Source of the DNA: Gilvimarinus xylanilyticus
GTDB lineage: Bacteria > Pseudomonadota > Gammaproteobacteria > Pseudomonadales > Cellvibrionaceae
Length of the DNA: 64,000 bases
Assembly (NCBI RefSeq): GCF_024195295.1
Contig: NZ_JAMFTH010000003.1
Coordinates: 7,501-71,500 of the forward strand
Direction of reading: 5' to 3'
Shown here: positions 55,680 through 63,255 of the stretch, piece by piece
How the letters are laid out: each line of letters begins with the position of its first letter
Numbering within the stretch: position 1 is the stretch's first letter
The notes under the pieces: model-generated
What the model was told of the DNA's origin: nothing
The model's input: the letters and a program-made list of their open reading frames with translations, nothing else
The model's database searches: none
Made by a program: the position numbers and the translations under genes

Positions 55680-56303
55680 CTACTCTTTTTTCTCCTCGGG
55701 CAAAACTCTGGCAGCGCCAGAACTTAACTGCGCCACTTGGCGGCGCAATGACGAGACCTGCCCTTGAGCCAACTCAAAGCACAGACTGACCGACTCGCGA
55801 TACTCGGCCTCGATATCCTGAACCGAGTATTCACCGAGCAGATGTCGCATTTTTTGCTCGAGGGGAAAAGGCACCTCAATAATCACGGCCTGCTTAGGCA
55901 CCACCGAACGCCAGGCCGCGCCGTCCAGCGCACCCGAAACCGAGGCGCTGTAGGCCCGCACTAAACCGCCCGCGCCCAACTTCACGCCGCCAAAAAAACG
56001 GACGACGACGGCCAGACAATCCCCTGCGTCCCGATGCTGCAGCACATGCAACATAGGCTTGCCCGCCGTGCCGGAGGGTTCACCATCGTCGCTAAACGCC
56101 GCTGTTTTAGGCTGGTCGGCGGCGCCGACAATATACGCCCAACAATAATGATTGGCACCGGGACGTTCAGCCTTGATACGCACCAGCGCATCCATGGCCT
56201 GCTCACGCGAGCAAACCGGCACTAACACCGTAATAAATTGGCTGCGTTTTTCTTCGTACTCGTTTACATGCTCGGCCGCCAGCGCCCGATAACCCGTCCC
56301 CAT
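55680..56303 (-). CDS. YigZ/IMPACT family protein (UPF0029)
   Basis: 207 residues from ATG 56303 (MGTGYRALAAEHVNEYEEKR); an ATG eight codons upstream is possible. The IMPACT core (about 18-125) has RSQFITVLVPV, AYIVG, DDGEPSGTAGKPMLHVL and VVRFFGGVKLGAGGLVRAY; a ferredoxin-like C-terminal domain follows. Function in bacteria is not settled (suggested translation-linked role). Confidence 0.92.
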   Translation of the reverse strand: MGTGYRALAAEHVNEYEEKRSQFITVLVPVCSREQAMDALVRIKAERPGANHYCWAYIVGAADQPKTAAFSDDGEPSGTAGKPMLHVLQHRDAGDCLAVVVRFFGGVKLGAGGLVRAYSASVSGALDGAAWRSVVPKQAVIIEVPFPLEQKMRHLLGEYSVQDIEAEYRESVSLCFELAQGQVSSLRRQVAQLSSGAARVLPEEKKE

Positions 56304-56440
56304 ATTTGCCCCCACTAGTGCCAACAAACCAGTGTAACAAAGCGCGCAAATTCGTGTTTAAGCGCGGCTCTTGCTATGATGAATGCACTGTTTGTAAACG
56401 ACCGGAGTTAAAATTAGTAGCAGCCCCCGCCTCCAGAAAC

Positions 56441-56505
56441 GTCCAGCCGGACTGAGCCGCATACTGGGTCACCGCGTATCAGTGACTCGACCGGCACAAG
56501 GGTCG
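56441..56505 (+). other. Possible structured leader of ectB
   Basis: Three small stem-loops in a row: GTCC-AGCC-GGAC (56441-56452), GTCAC..GTGAC (56468-56486) and CGACC..GGTCG (56488-56505), within the long gap before ectB. They match no riboswitch class known to me and may be chance folding in GC-rich DNA. Confidence 0.3.
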
Positions 56506-56573
56506 GGCCAGTAAAACGATTATTTACCCCGCGTACCACGCAGGATTTAACCATCATCGGGAGAAAGACAAGC

Positions 56574-57842
56574 ATGAGAATTTTTGAAGAAATGGAATCG
56601 GAAGTTCGCGGCTACGTTCGCTCATTTCCAACCGTATTTGATGTCGCCAAAGGCTCCGAGCTGTTTGACGAAAACGGCACGCGCTACATTGACTTCTTTG
56701 CCGGTGCCGGGGTTCTCAACTACGGCCACAACCACCCGATGGTCACCAAGGCGCTGATTGAACACCTGGAACGCGATGGCATTGTCCACGGCCTGGATAA
56801 GGCCACTATCGCCAAGCGCGCCTTTTTGCAGAAGTTCCGCGACACTATTCTGGCACCACGCAACCTGCAGTATAAAGTTCAGTTTACCGGCCCTACCGGC
56901 ACCAACGCGGTAGAAACCGCCATGAAACTGGCGCGCATGGTAAAACAGCGCTCCAACATTATTGCCTTTACCAACGGCTACCACGGTTTGACTATGGGCG
57001 CCCTGGCCGCCACTGGCAACTACTTTTACAAAGACGAATCCTACGGCAGCCGCAGCAACACCGCGTTTATGCCCTACGACGGCTTTTTGGGTGAAGACGT
57101 CGACACCATTGATTACTTGCGCAAATTCCTCAACGACGGCAGCAGCGGCATCGACTTGCCCGCCGCCATTATCGTGGAAACCGTGCAGGGCGAAGGCGGT
57201 ATTAATGTCGCGCGCATCGAATGGCTGAAAAAGCTGGAACAACTGTGCCGCGAGTTCGATATTCTGCTGATTATCGACGACATTCAGGTGGGCAATGGTC
57301 GCACCGGCACCTTCTTTAGCTTTGAGCGCGCGGGAATCCACCCAGACATGGTCACCTTGTCCAAGTCAATTGGCGGCGGCCTGCCCATGGCATTACTGTT
57401 AATGCGTCCCGAGCTTGACCAGTGGCAACCCGGCGAACACACCGGCACCTTCCGCGGTAATAACCTGGCTTTTGTCGCCGCCACCGAAGCGCTGAGCTTT
57501 TGGGATAACGACGACCTGGCCACCGCGGTGGTTCATAAAGGCAAATTTATCGAGCAAGAGCTGCAGAAAATTGCCGATGAATTCCCACAGTTCAACCCCA
57601 AAGTGCGTGGTCTGGGCATGATTTGGGGGCTGGAAATGACCCCGGGCGTTGCCTCCGAGACCTCGGCCGAAGCCTTTGAGCGCGGGTTGATTATCGAAAC
57701 CTCGGGCGCCGACGATCAGGTGCTTAAATTCCTGCCGTCACTGTTGATTGAAGAAGAGCTTCTCACCGAGGGGCTGGGGATTATTCGCGACTCGCTGCAA
57801 GCTCTGGCGCAAAAACGCGACGACATGATGACCGGCCGTTAA
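56574..57842 (+). CDS. ectB: Diaminobutyrate--2-oxoglutarate transaminase (EctB-type)
   Basis: 422 residues. PLP enzyme that makes L-2,4-diaminobutyrate from aspartate semialdehyde and glutamate. The opening (RIFEEMESEVRGYVRSFPTV) and FFAGAGVLNYGHNHP are characteristic of EctB; the PLP lysine is K264 in TLSKSIGGGLPMA. GGGAGAAAG precedes the ATG. EctA and EctC, which would turn the product into ectoine, are not adjacent; an aspartate kinase follows after a terminator. The end product is therefore open: ectoine with genes elsewhere, diaminopropane, or a diaminobutyrate-containing siderophore. Confidence 0.93.
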   Translation: MRIFEEMESEVRGYVRSFPTVFDVAKGSELFDENGTRYIDFFAGAGVLNYGHNHPMVTKALIEHLERDGIVHGLDKATIAKRAFLQKFRDTILAPRNLQYKVQFTGPTGTNAVETAMKLARMVKQRSNIIAFTNGYHGLTMGALAATGNYFYKDESYGSRSNTAFMPYDGFLGEDVDTIDYLRKFLNDGSSGIDLPAAIIVETVQGEGGINVARIEWLKKLEQLCREFDILLIIDDIQVGNGRTGTFFSFERAGIHPDMVTLSKSIGGGLPMALLLMRPELDQWQPGEHTGTFRGNNLAFVAATEALSFWDNDDLATAVVHKGKFIEQELQKIADEFPQFNPKVRGLGMIWGLEMTPGVASETSAEAFERGLIIETSGADDQVLKFLPSLLIEEELLTEGLGIIRDSLQALAQKRDDMMTGR

Positions 57843-57852
57843 TAAGGCCCCC

Positions 57853-57884
57853 ACGCAAGCCGCCCCACGCGGCTTGCGTTTTTC
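57853..57884 (+). terminator. Terminator between ectB and the aspartate kinase gene
   Basis: ACGCAAGCCGC-CCCAC-GCGGCTTGCGT followed by TTTTTC: a perfect 11-bp stem with T-run, 11 bases after the ectB stop. The kinase gene begins 38 bases later, so it would be reached only by read-through or from its own promoter. Confidence 0.88.
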
Positions 57885-57921
57885 ACTCCCTTTTTTTCAC
57901 TCATACGGACAGCCAGCAGCC

Positions 57922-59292
57922 ATGTCAGATATTATTATCAGTAAGTTCGGCGGAAGCTCAGTGGCCGATGCCAAGCAAATTGTCAAAGTCACCGACATTG
58001 TAAAAAGCGATAAAAAGCGTCGCGTGATTGTGGTTTCAGGCCCGGGCCGCAGCCACAAAAACGAAGAGAAGGTGACCGATCACCTGATCAACATCGCCAC
58101 CAAGGGCATCCACTTTTATAACCAGCGCCAAAACATCACCGCCGACGACAGTCGCCAGGCGGTTATCGACAAGTTCACCGCCATTATGCGGGACTTAAAA
58201 ATCGACGCCCCGGACATTCTTAAAGCACTTAAGCAGGATTTAAATACCGACTTGGGTGGCGACAAGCGCGTGGCGTTTTTGGCCTCGCGGGGCGAGCACT
58301 ACAACGCCCGAATTATTGCCGCCTATTTGGAAAAATGCGGTTTAAAAGCCAAGGCCCAGCTCCCCGAAGAAATCGGCTTTTTGGTCAGCGACAACTACCT
58401 AGCCGCGCGCACTCTGGATCAGGCCTACGAAAACGTCCAGTTTATGGAAGCGTTTGACGGCATCTCGGTTATGCCGGGCTTTTACGGGGTGACCGAAGAC
58501 GGCCACATTGCGGTTTTCTCCCGCGGCGGTTCGGATTTAACCGGCGGCGAAATCGCCTACGCGCTGGACGCCGATACTTACGAAAATTGGACCGACGTCA
58601 ACGGCGTGTACGAGGCCGACCCGCGTATTATTAAAGAAGCCCGGGCCATTCCACGGCTTACTTTTAAAGAAATCCGTTTGCTTTCCAGCAAAGGCTTTAA
58701 CGTCTTTCACTTGGACGCCATGCTCAAGTGCCGCGACCGCAAAATTCCCATTAATATTCGCAACACCAACTCGCCTCACGAGCCGGGCACGTTGATTCTT
58801 AACGAGCGGGTTCCCGAAGAGGGCGTGGTGGGCATAGCGCGGCTGGACAATATGTCTTACATCCACATTGAAAAAGACATGCTGGGTGAAGAGGTCGGCT
58901 TTACCGCCTCACTGCTACAGATATTCCACGACTTCGGTATTAATACCTACCATTACCCCACCGACAAAGACGATATTGCGGTGCTGGTGAGCAAAGAAGA
59001 TTTACTGGGCAGTATTAATGACCTGCGCCGGGTGATTGAAAAACGCTTAAAGCCCGACAATATGCGCGTAGAATACAATTTATCGATCATCACCCCGGTG
59101 GGCCAGGGCTTAAACCGCAACAACTACCCGATTATCGAAGCCTTAAGTGCGCTGGGCGATGCTCATATCCCCATCGATTTAATCGACCAGAGCCCGTCGC
59201 AAATTTGCTTCCATGTGGGGGTTTCGCAAACCGTTGCCGACGAAGCGACGCGAGTCCTCTATGACGTCCTTATCGGGCAGGCCTCGTCCTAG
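57922..59292 (+). CDS. Aspartate kinase
   Basis: 456 residues. Phosphorylates aspartate, the first step toward aspartate semialdehyde, which EctB uses. N-terminal kinase domain with SKFGGSSVADAKQIVKV and VIVVSGPGRSHKNEEKVTD, FSRGGSDLTGGEIAYALDAD, and C-terminal ACT domains (from about 320; IHIEKDMLGEEVG). The ATG at 57922 is used because the longer reading starts inside the upstream terminator. Its position beside ectB recalls the specialised Ask of ectoine operons, though its sequence is not obviously of that subclass. The stop (TAG 59290-59292) shares the palindrome CTAG with the stop of the convergent MFS gene. Confidence 0.92.
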   Translation: MSDIIISKFGGSSVADAKQIVKVTDIVKSDKKRRVIVVSGPGRSHKNEEKVTDHLINIATKGIHFYNQRQNITADDSRQAVIDKFTAIMRDLKIDAPDILKALKQDLNTDLGGDKRVAFLASRGEHYNARIIAAYLEKCGLKAKAQLPEEIGFLVSDNYLAARTLDQAYENVQFMEAFDGISVMPGFYGVTEDGHIAVFSRGGSDLTGGEIAYALDADTYENWTDVNGVYEADPRIIKEARAIPRLTFKEIRLLSSKGFNVFHLDAMLKCRDRKIPINIRNTNSPHEPGTLILNERVPEEGVVGIARLDNMSYIHIEKDMLGEEVGFTASLLQIFHDFGINTYHYPTDKDDIAVLVSKEDLLGSINDLRRVIEKRLKPDNMRVEYNLSIITPVGQGLNRNNYPIIEALSALGDAHIPIDLIDQSPSQICFHVGVSQTVADEATRVLYDVLIGQASS

Positions 59293-60689
59293 CCGGACGC
59301 GGTCGCTGTTGCGCGGCCGCGCAACAGCGACACCAGCGTCGCCACCGTCAACAGCCCCAGGGCCAACTGCAGCGCATTGTGGAAGGTAGCCAGCAGGGGC
59401 TGGGCGACGGCGGCGCTCATAGCGCTGTCCCCTAAATGCCAATAAACCAACAAATTGACTAAGCTCATCCCCACCAGGTTGCCCGTAACCCGCGCAAGGT
59501 TCAGGGTTGCCGACGCCACCCCCACCTCACTGGCACGCGCCGAATGCATCACCACATGGTTGTTAGGGCTGGAGAAAAAGCCAAAGCCTATTCCGATAAG
59601 CACCAGCGCCATGCGGATATCGCCTTCCGGGGTCTGGGCATCGAGCTGATTGAGCCAGTAAAACCCCAACAGGGTGCAAATACACCCGACACTGGCCAGC
59701 CAACGCGCCGAAAAGATATCCGACAGCTTACCCGACAGTGGCGCCACACAGGCCATGGCCAGGGCCTGGCTGAGTAATACCTGCCCCGCCTCTAACGCGC
59801 TAAAGCCGCGTACATACTGTAAATACAAACTCAGCATAAAGCCCAGCGGGTAGTTGGCGCCATACATTAATGCGGCAGCCAACAAAGACATGGAAAATAC
59901 TCGCGACTCGCGAAACATCTGCACGCGAATCAAAGGCGAGCGGGCACCTGCCTGCAGGCGAATAAACAAGCCCAGCAATACCAACGACAGCACCAGTGCA
60001 ACGACAGACAGGGGTTCGGGCAAACCGGTAAGCCCCAACACCAAAAACGCCGCCCACAACGCGAACAACAGTGCCCCGCGCCAGTCAAAGCGCGACGGCT
60101 CGCTCTGGCGCCACTCGCCCTTAATGCCCCACTGCAACAACACCGACACCACCATCACCAGCGGCAGGGGCAAGAGAAATACCGCGCGCCAGCCAAAAGT
60201 CTCGGTGGCCCAACCACCCAGCGCCGGCGCCAGGGTTAAACCCAAATACACACTGGCGGCGTTCAACCCCAACGGCAAACCCCGCTTGTGGGCGGGGAAC
60301 ACCGAAATCAGCAGAGCCATACTGGTAGCAAACATCATTGCCGAGCCCACCCCCTGAACAAAGCGCATCGCCAGCACCCAGTGCACCGAGGTGGCAAAGA
60401 ATGCGCCGATACAGGCCAGGGCATTTAACCCGATTCCCAGCTGGAAAACCCGTTTGCGCCCCATCAGGTCGGCCAATTTACCCGCGGGCAGCATAAACAT
60501 AATGTTCGCCACCAAAACCGTGGTGGGAATCCAGCTGACTAACACCGCGTTGGCGTGCAGCTCGTGCGCGAGCGCCGGGATGGCCACATTGACCGAGGCC
60601 ATTCCCAGAGGCGCAATAAACGCTCCCAGGCAGACCACGCACAACAGCAACCAGGCGTCAGGGGAAATCTTATCGACACGTACCGTCAT
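59289..60689 (-). CDS. MFS multidrug-efflux type transporter (DHA2-like, 14 helices)
   Basis: 466 residues from the ATG at 60689 (MTVRVDKISPDAWLLLCVVC). A reading 12 codons longer would run into a terminator hairpin. About 14 hydrophobic helices. Motif A appears as GKLADLMGRKRVFQLG and motif C-like region as GLTLAPALGGWATETFGWRAVF, placing it in the drug:H+ antiporter-2 group. Substrate unknown. Ends in a 28-bp perfect palindrome encoded in its last residues. Confidence 0.9.
   Translation of the reverse strand: MTVRVDKISPDAWLLLCVVCLGAFIAPLGMASVNVAIPALAHELHANAVLVSWIPTTVLVANIMFMLPAGKLADLMGRKRVFQLGIGLNALACIGAFFATSVHWVLAMRFVQGVGSAMMFATSMALLISVFPAHKRGLPLGLNAASVYLGLTLAPALGGWATETFGWRAVFLLPLPLVMVVSVLLQWGIKGEWRQSEPSRFDWRGALLFALWAAFLVLGLTGLPEPLSVVALVLSLVLLGLFIRLQAGARSPLIRVQMFRESRVFSMSLLAAALMYGANYPLGFMLSLYLQYVRGFSALEAGQVLLSQALAMACVAPLSGKLSDIFSARWLASVGCICTLLGFYWLNQLDAQTPEGDIRMALVLIGIGFGFFSSPNNHVVMHSARASEVGVASATLNLARVTGNLVGMSLVNLLVYWHLGDSAMSAAVAQPLLATFHNALQLALGLLTVATLVSLLRGRATATASG
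59303..59330. repeat. 28-bp perfect palindrome at the convergent gene ends
   Basis: TCGCTGTTGCGCGG followed by its exact complement CCGCGCAACAGCGA, 14 bp per arm with no spacer, starting 11 bases after the aspartate kinase stop and lying within the 3' end of the MFS gene. Probably a shared transcript-end hairpin. Confidence 0.85.
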
Positions 60690-60703
60690 CAAATATGTCC
60701 AGG

Positions 60704-60745
60704 CAAAAAAAACCGGGGCCAGCAAGCGCTGGCCCCGGTTTTTAT
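60704..60745. terminator. Strong bidirectional terminator upstream of the MFS gene
   Basis: AACCGGGGCCAGC-AAGC-GCTGGCCCCGGTT, 13 bp flanked by A- and T-runs on both strands, only 15 bases before the MFS start codon. Confidence 0.9.
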
Positions 60746-60856
60746 TATGAATCTGGCACTATTAAACCACACAAGAGACTGTGGCGCAGCGCTGTGTGGC
60801 GAGTCACTCACGGCGATCGCACCCGAATCTTGCAGCGCGAGGGGTGTAAAAATAGA

Positions 60857-60888
60857 AACCCCGCGGCAAGGGGGCCTGCTGCGGGGTT
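60857..60888 (-). terminator. Terminator of the motAB transcript
   Basis: AACCCCGC...GCGGGGTT, a 12-bp stem with one wobble, followed on the minus strand by TTTCTATTTTTA; about 170 bases after the motB stop. Confidence 0.75.
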
Positions 60889-61057
60889 GTACAGGATGGA
60901 GTCGAACCGTGACTCAAAGCGGCGAGGTCCCTCTGTTCCGTGCCTCAATTCCCTCTGCTTACATTCCTTAACGTATATTATGAGCCGAGTCTTTCGAGAA
61001 AAACAACGGCTAATATCACCTTTACTTGTGAGACATCTCTTACAAGCCCGAATATCG

Positions 61058-62044
61058 TCAGAACACCTCTTCGGGCTCCAGATCGAACAAATACTCGGGC
61101 TCAATATCCATTTGGCGGATAATATCTTCACCCTCGTTTTTCAGCAGCTCAATATCCTCGGCCTGCAGGTCGTTGCCGAGCCCCTGCCTAATCACAATTT
61201 CGACCCGCCGGTTGCGGGCCCGGTTGGCCGCCGAATCATTCGACGCCAGAGGGCGGGTGGCGGCAAAACCCGAGACTTCAAAGCGCTCGGGCGCCAAATA
61301 ACCACCGCGCATTAGCTGGGTGGCCACCGAGGAGGCGCGCATGGCCGACAAATCCCAGTTGGAACGGAACCGTTCGGAGCGGATAGGGATGTTATCCGTG
61401 TGCCCCTGCACCTCAATCAAACCCGGCTTGAGCATAAGTACGGCTCGTATTTCGTCGATAACATCGTAATAATCCGCCGCCAACGTGGCCGAACCGGATT
61501 CAAACGAGCCCCTCTCGCGGATGCGGATAATAATCTGCCGACCCTCGGTTTCAATTTCGATTTCACCGTTGGCTATCCGATCCTCCAGCTTGCCCGCCAG
61601 CTCGCGGGCGTCTTCGCGGGTCTGCTCGACCAGCTCCTCGAGAATACTCTGCAGACGTTGCTTCGCGCTTTCCTCCATATCCGGCTCGCCGCGCTCAATG
61701 TCATACTCCTGCGAATCGCGCACCTCCAGGCTCATTTGAGTAATGTCCTGAGTGCGCTGAAAGATCTCGTTAATCGGGGTGGGCTCGGGTTTGCCGGGGC
61801 TGAACTCCTGCGCAATGATGCTGGTGCCTTTGGGGATTTCGTTAACATTGACTTTGGCCTGCACCCCAAACGCCTGGGCCAGCGACCCCGCCAGGCGGCG
61901 GAACTTCATCGCGTCCATTTCCGAAAAGGACAGCAACAGCACAAAGAAACACATCAGCAGCGCCATCAAATCCGCAAAGGTCGCCATCCACGCGGGTAAA
62001 CCCGGCGGGCATTCGCATTCATTTTCTTCTTCATCGGCACTCAT
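61058..62044 (-). CDS. motB: Flagellar motor stator protein MotB/PomB-type
   Basis: 328 residues. A short cytoplasmic start, one membrane helix (WMATFADLMALLMCFFVLLL) carrying the ion-binding aspartate D25, a plug/linker, and a C-terminal OmpA-like peptidoglycan-binding domain (about 180-300; GHTDNIPIRSERFRSNWDLS). With MotA it forms the stator that drives flagellar rotation. The gene order xseB-ispA next to the stator pair resembles pomAB of Vibrio, so sodium coupling is possible; the sequence alone does not settle it. Starts 15 bases after motA. Confidence 0.92.
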   Translation of the reverse strand: MSADEEENECECPPGLPAWMATFADLMALLMCFFVLLLSFSEMDAMKFRRLAGSLAQAFGVQAKVNVNEIPKGTSIIAQEFSPGKPEPTPINEIFQRTQDITQMSLEVRDSQEYDIERGEPDMEESAKQRLQSILEELVEQTREDARELAGKLEDRIANGEIEIETEGRQIIIRIRERGSFESGSATLAADYYDVIDEIRAVLMLKPGLIEVQGHTDNIPIRSERFRSNWDLSAMRASSVATQLMRGGYLAPERFEVSGFAATRPLASNDSAANRARNRRVEIVIRQGLGNDLQAEDIELLKNEGEDIIRQMDIEPEYLFDLEPEEVF

Positions 62045-62059
62045 GCAATCGCCCTTGAA

Positions 62060-62824
62060 TTAGCTCGCGGCATCGGCGGCATCGCGTTTACCTTCGGGCA
62101 GGTAGGTGCGTAAAATCGTGTCAATCACCCGGGGGTTCTGGCCGTTTTGAATCGCCAGCAAGCCATCGATGATCATGCTTTTGATCATATATTCCTCGGC
62201 CGCGCGCAATCTCAGTTTATCGGCAATCGGCAAAAACACCGCATTAGCCAACATAGCGCCGTACAGGGTGGTCAAAAGGGCTACTGCCATGGCCGGGCCA
62301 ATCGCCTTGGGATCGTCCATATTGGCGAGCATGGCGACCAGGCCGATTAGGGTACCGATCATCCCCATGGCCGGGGCGACATCCCCCAGCGAGGCAAAAA
62401 TAGAAGAGCCACCGCGGTGGCGGCGCTCGGCCAGCGAGCGATCTTTAGAGAGCATGGTGCGCACCACATCCGGGTCGTGGCCGTCTACCAGCAACTGAAT
62501 GCCCTTTTGCAAAAAGCCATTGCTGACGTCCTTACCCTCCAGAGATAACAATCCACCTTTGCGTGCGGCATCGGCCAAGTCGACAATTTCATCGATCATA
62601 TCCAGCGGGTCATCGAGCTTATTCACAAAACTTTTCCCGGCCACTTTAAACGCACTCAGGAACTGTCCCAGACCAAATTTGGCCATGACCGCAAAAACGC
62701 TGCCCCCCACCACAATGACCAGCGAGGGCGCATTGACGAACATGCCAATTTCGCCGGACATAAACATCGAGGCCACAATCAGGGCCAAAGCCCCCAGTAA
62801 GCCTATCAGCGTTGCTAAATCCAC
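62060..62824 (-). CDS. motA: Flagellar motor stator protein MotA/PomA-type
   Basis: 254 residues, four membrane helices (about 1-20, 32-50, 150-170, 182-205). The cytoplasmic loop and later helices show GDVAPAMGMIGTLIGLVAML and the proline-containing segment AVALLTTLYGAMLANAVFLP. GTG start (MDLATLIGLLGALALIVASM) with AAGGAG seven bases before it. Co-transcribed with motB. Confidence 0.93.
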   Translation of the reverse strand: MDLATLIGLLGALALIVASMFMSGEIGMFVNAPSLVIVVGGSVFAVMAKFGLGQFLSAFKVAGKSFVNKLDDPLDMIDEIVDLADAARKGGLLSLEGKDVSNGFLQKGIQLLVDGHDPDVVRTMLSKDRSLAERRHRGGSSIFASLGDVAPAMGMIGTLIGLVAMLANMDDPKAIGPAMAVALLTTLYGAMLANAVFLPIADKLRLRAAEEYMIKSMIIDGLLAIQNGQNPRVIDTILRTYLPEGKRDAADAAS

Positions 62825-63009
62825 CCGTTACTCCTTCGCTGGGGCGCCTGTGGTGCCCGGTAAGTTTGCCCTATTCTAGTCGTATTCTGACGGGGACTGT
62901 AAATATGCCAGCCGCAAACCGTATAATGGCGCCGTTAAATCCGGCATTCGTTTCAGCTTATCGGCGGCCGGAAGAAAAACTCAAGCAACCAAACTAAGTG
63001 ATGGCCCTC

Positions 63010-63255
63010 ATGCCCGCGAAAAAGAAAAGTCCGGATCTGGAATCCGCTCTGACAGAGCTGGAAACCCTGGTAACCCGTATGGAGAGCGGCGAACTGACGC
63101 TGGAAGAATCTCTGCAAGCGTTTGAACAGGGCATTAAGCTGACCCGCGAGTGCCAGCAAAAGCTGACCCAGGCCGAGCAGCATGTGCAGACCCTGATAGA
63201 GCAAAACGGTGAACCCAGCTTTACCGACTTTGAGGCACCCGACGAAGCGCAATGA
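63010..63255 (+). CDS. xseB: Exodeoxyribonuclease VII small subunit
   Basis: 81 residues. Small helical subunit that pairs with XseA. Core LESALTELETLVTRMESGEL, TLEESLQAFEQGI and LTRECQQKLTQAE. The start MPAKKKSPDLE at 63010 matches the family; GTG 62998 and ATG 63001 are in-frame alternatives. Overlaps ispA by four bases (ATGA). Confidence 0.95.
   Translation: MPAKKKSPDLESALTELETLVTRMESGELTLEESLQAFEQGIKLTRECQQKLTQAEQHVQTLIEQNGEPSFTDFEAPDEAQ

Larger units (their letters stand above)
60690..61057 (-). other. Gap with two terminators and no supported gene
   Basis: Between motB and the MFS gene there are two strong hairpins (60704-60745, 60857-60888) but no credible protein gene. A GGTTCGACTC T-loop-like motif occurs on the minus strand (about 60899-60908), but no tRNA can be folded around it. 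Confidence 0.55.

Noticed and set aside
60889-60960. Possible tRNA relic on the minus strand (GGTTCGACTC, like a T-loop)
   Set aside because: The T-stem has two mismatches and no acceptor, D or anticodon stem can be assembled around it.
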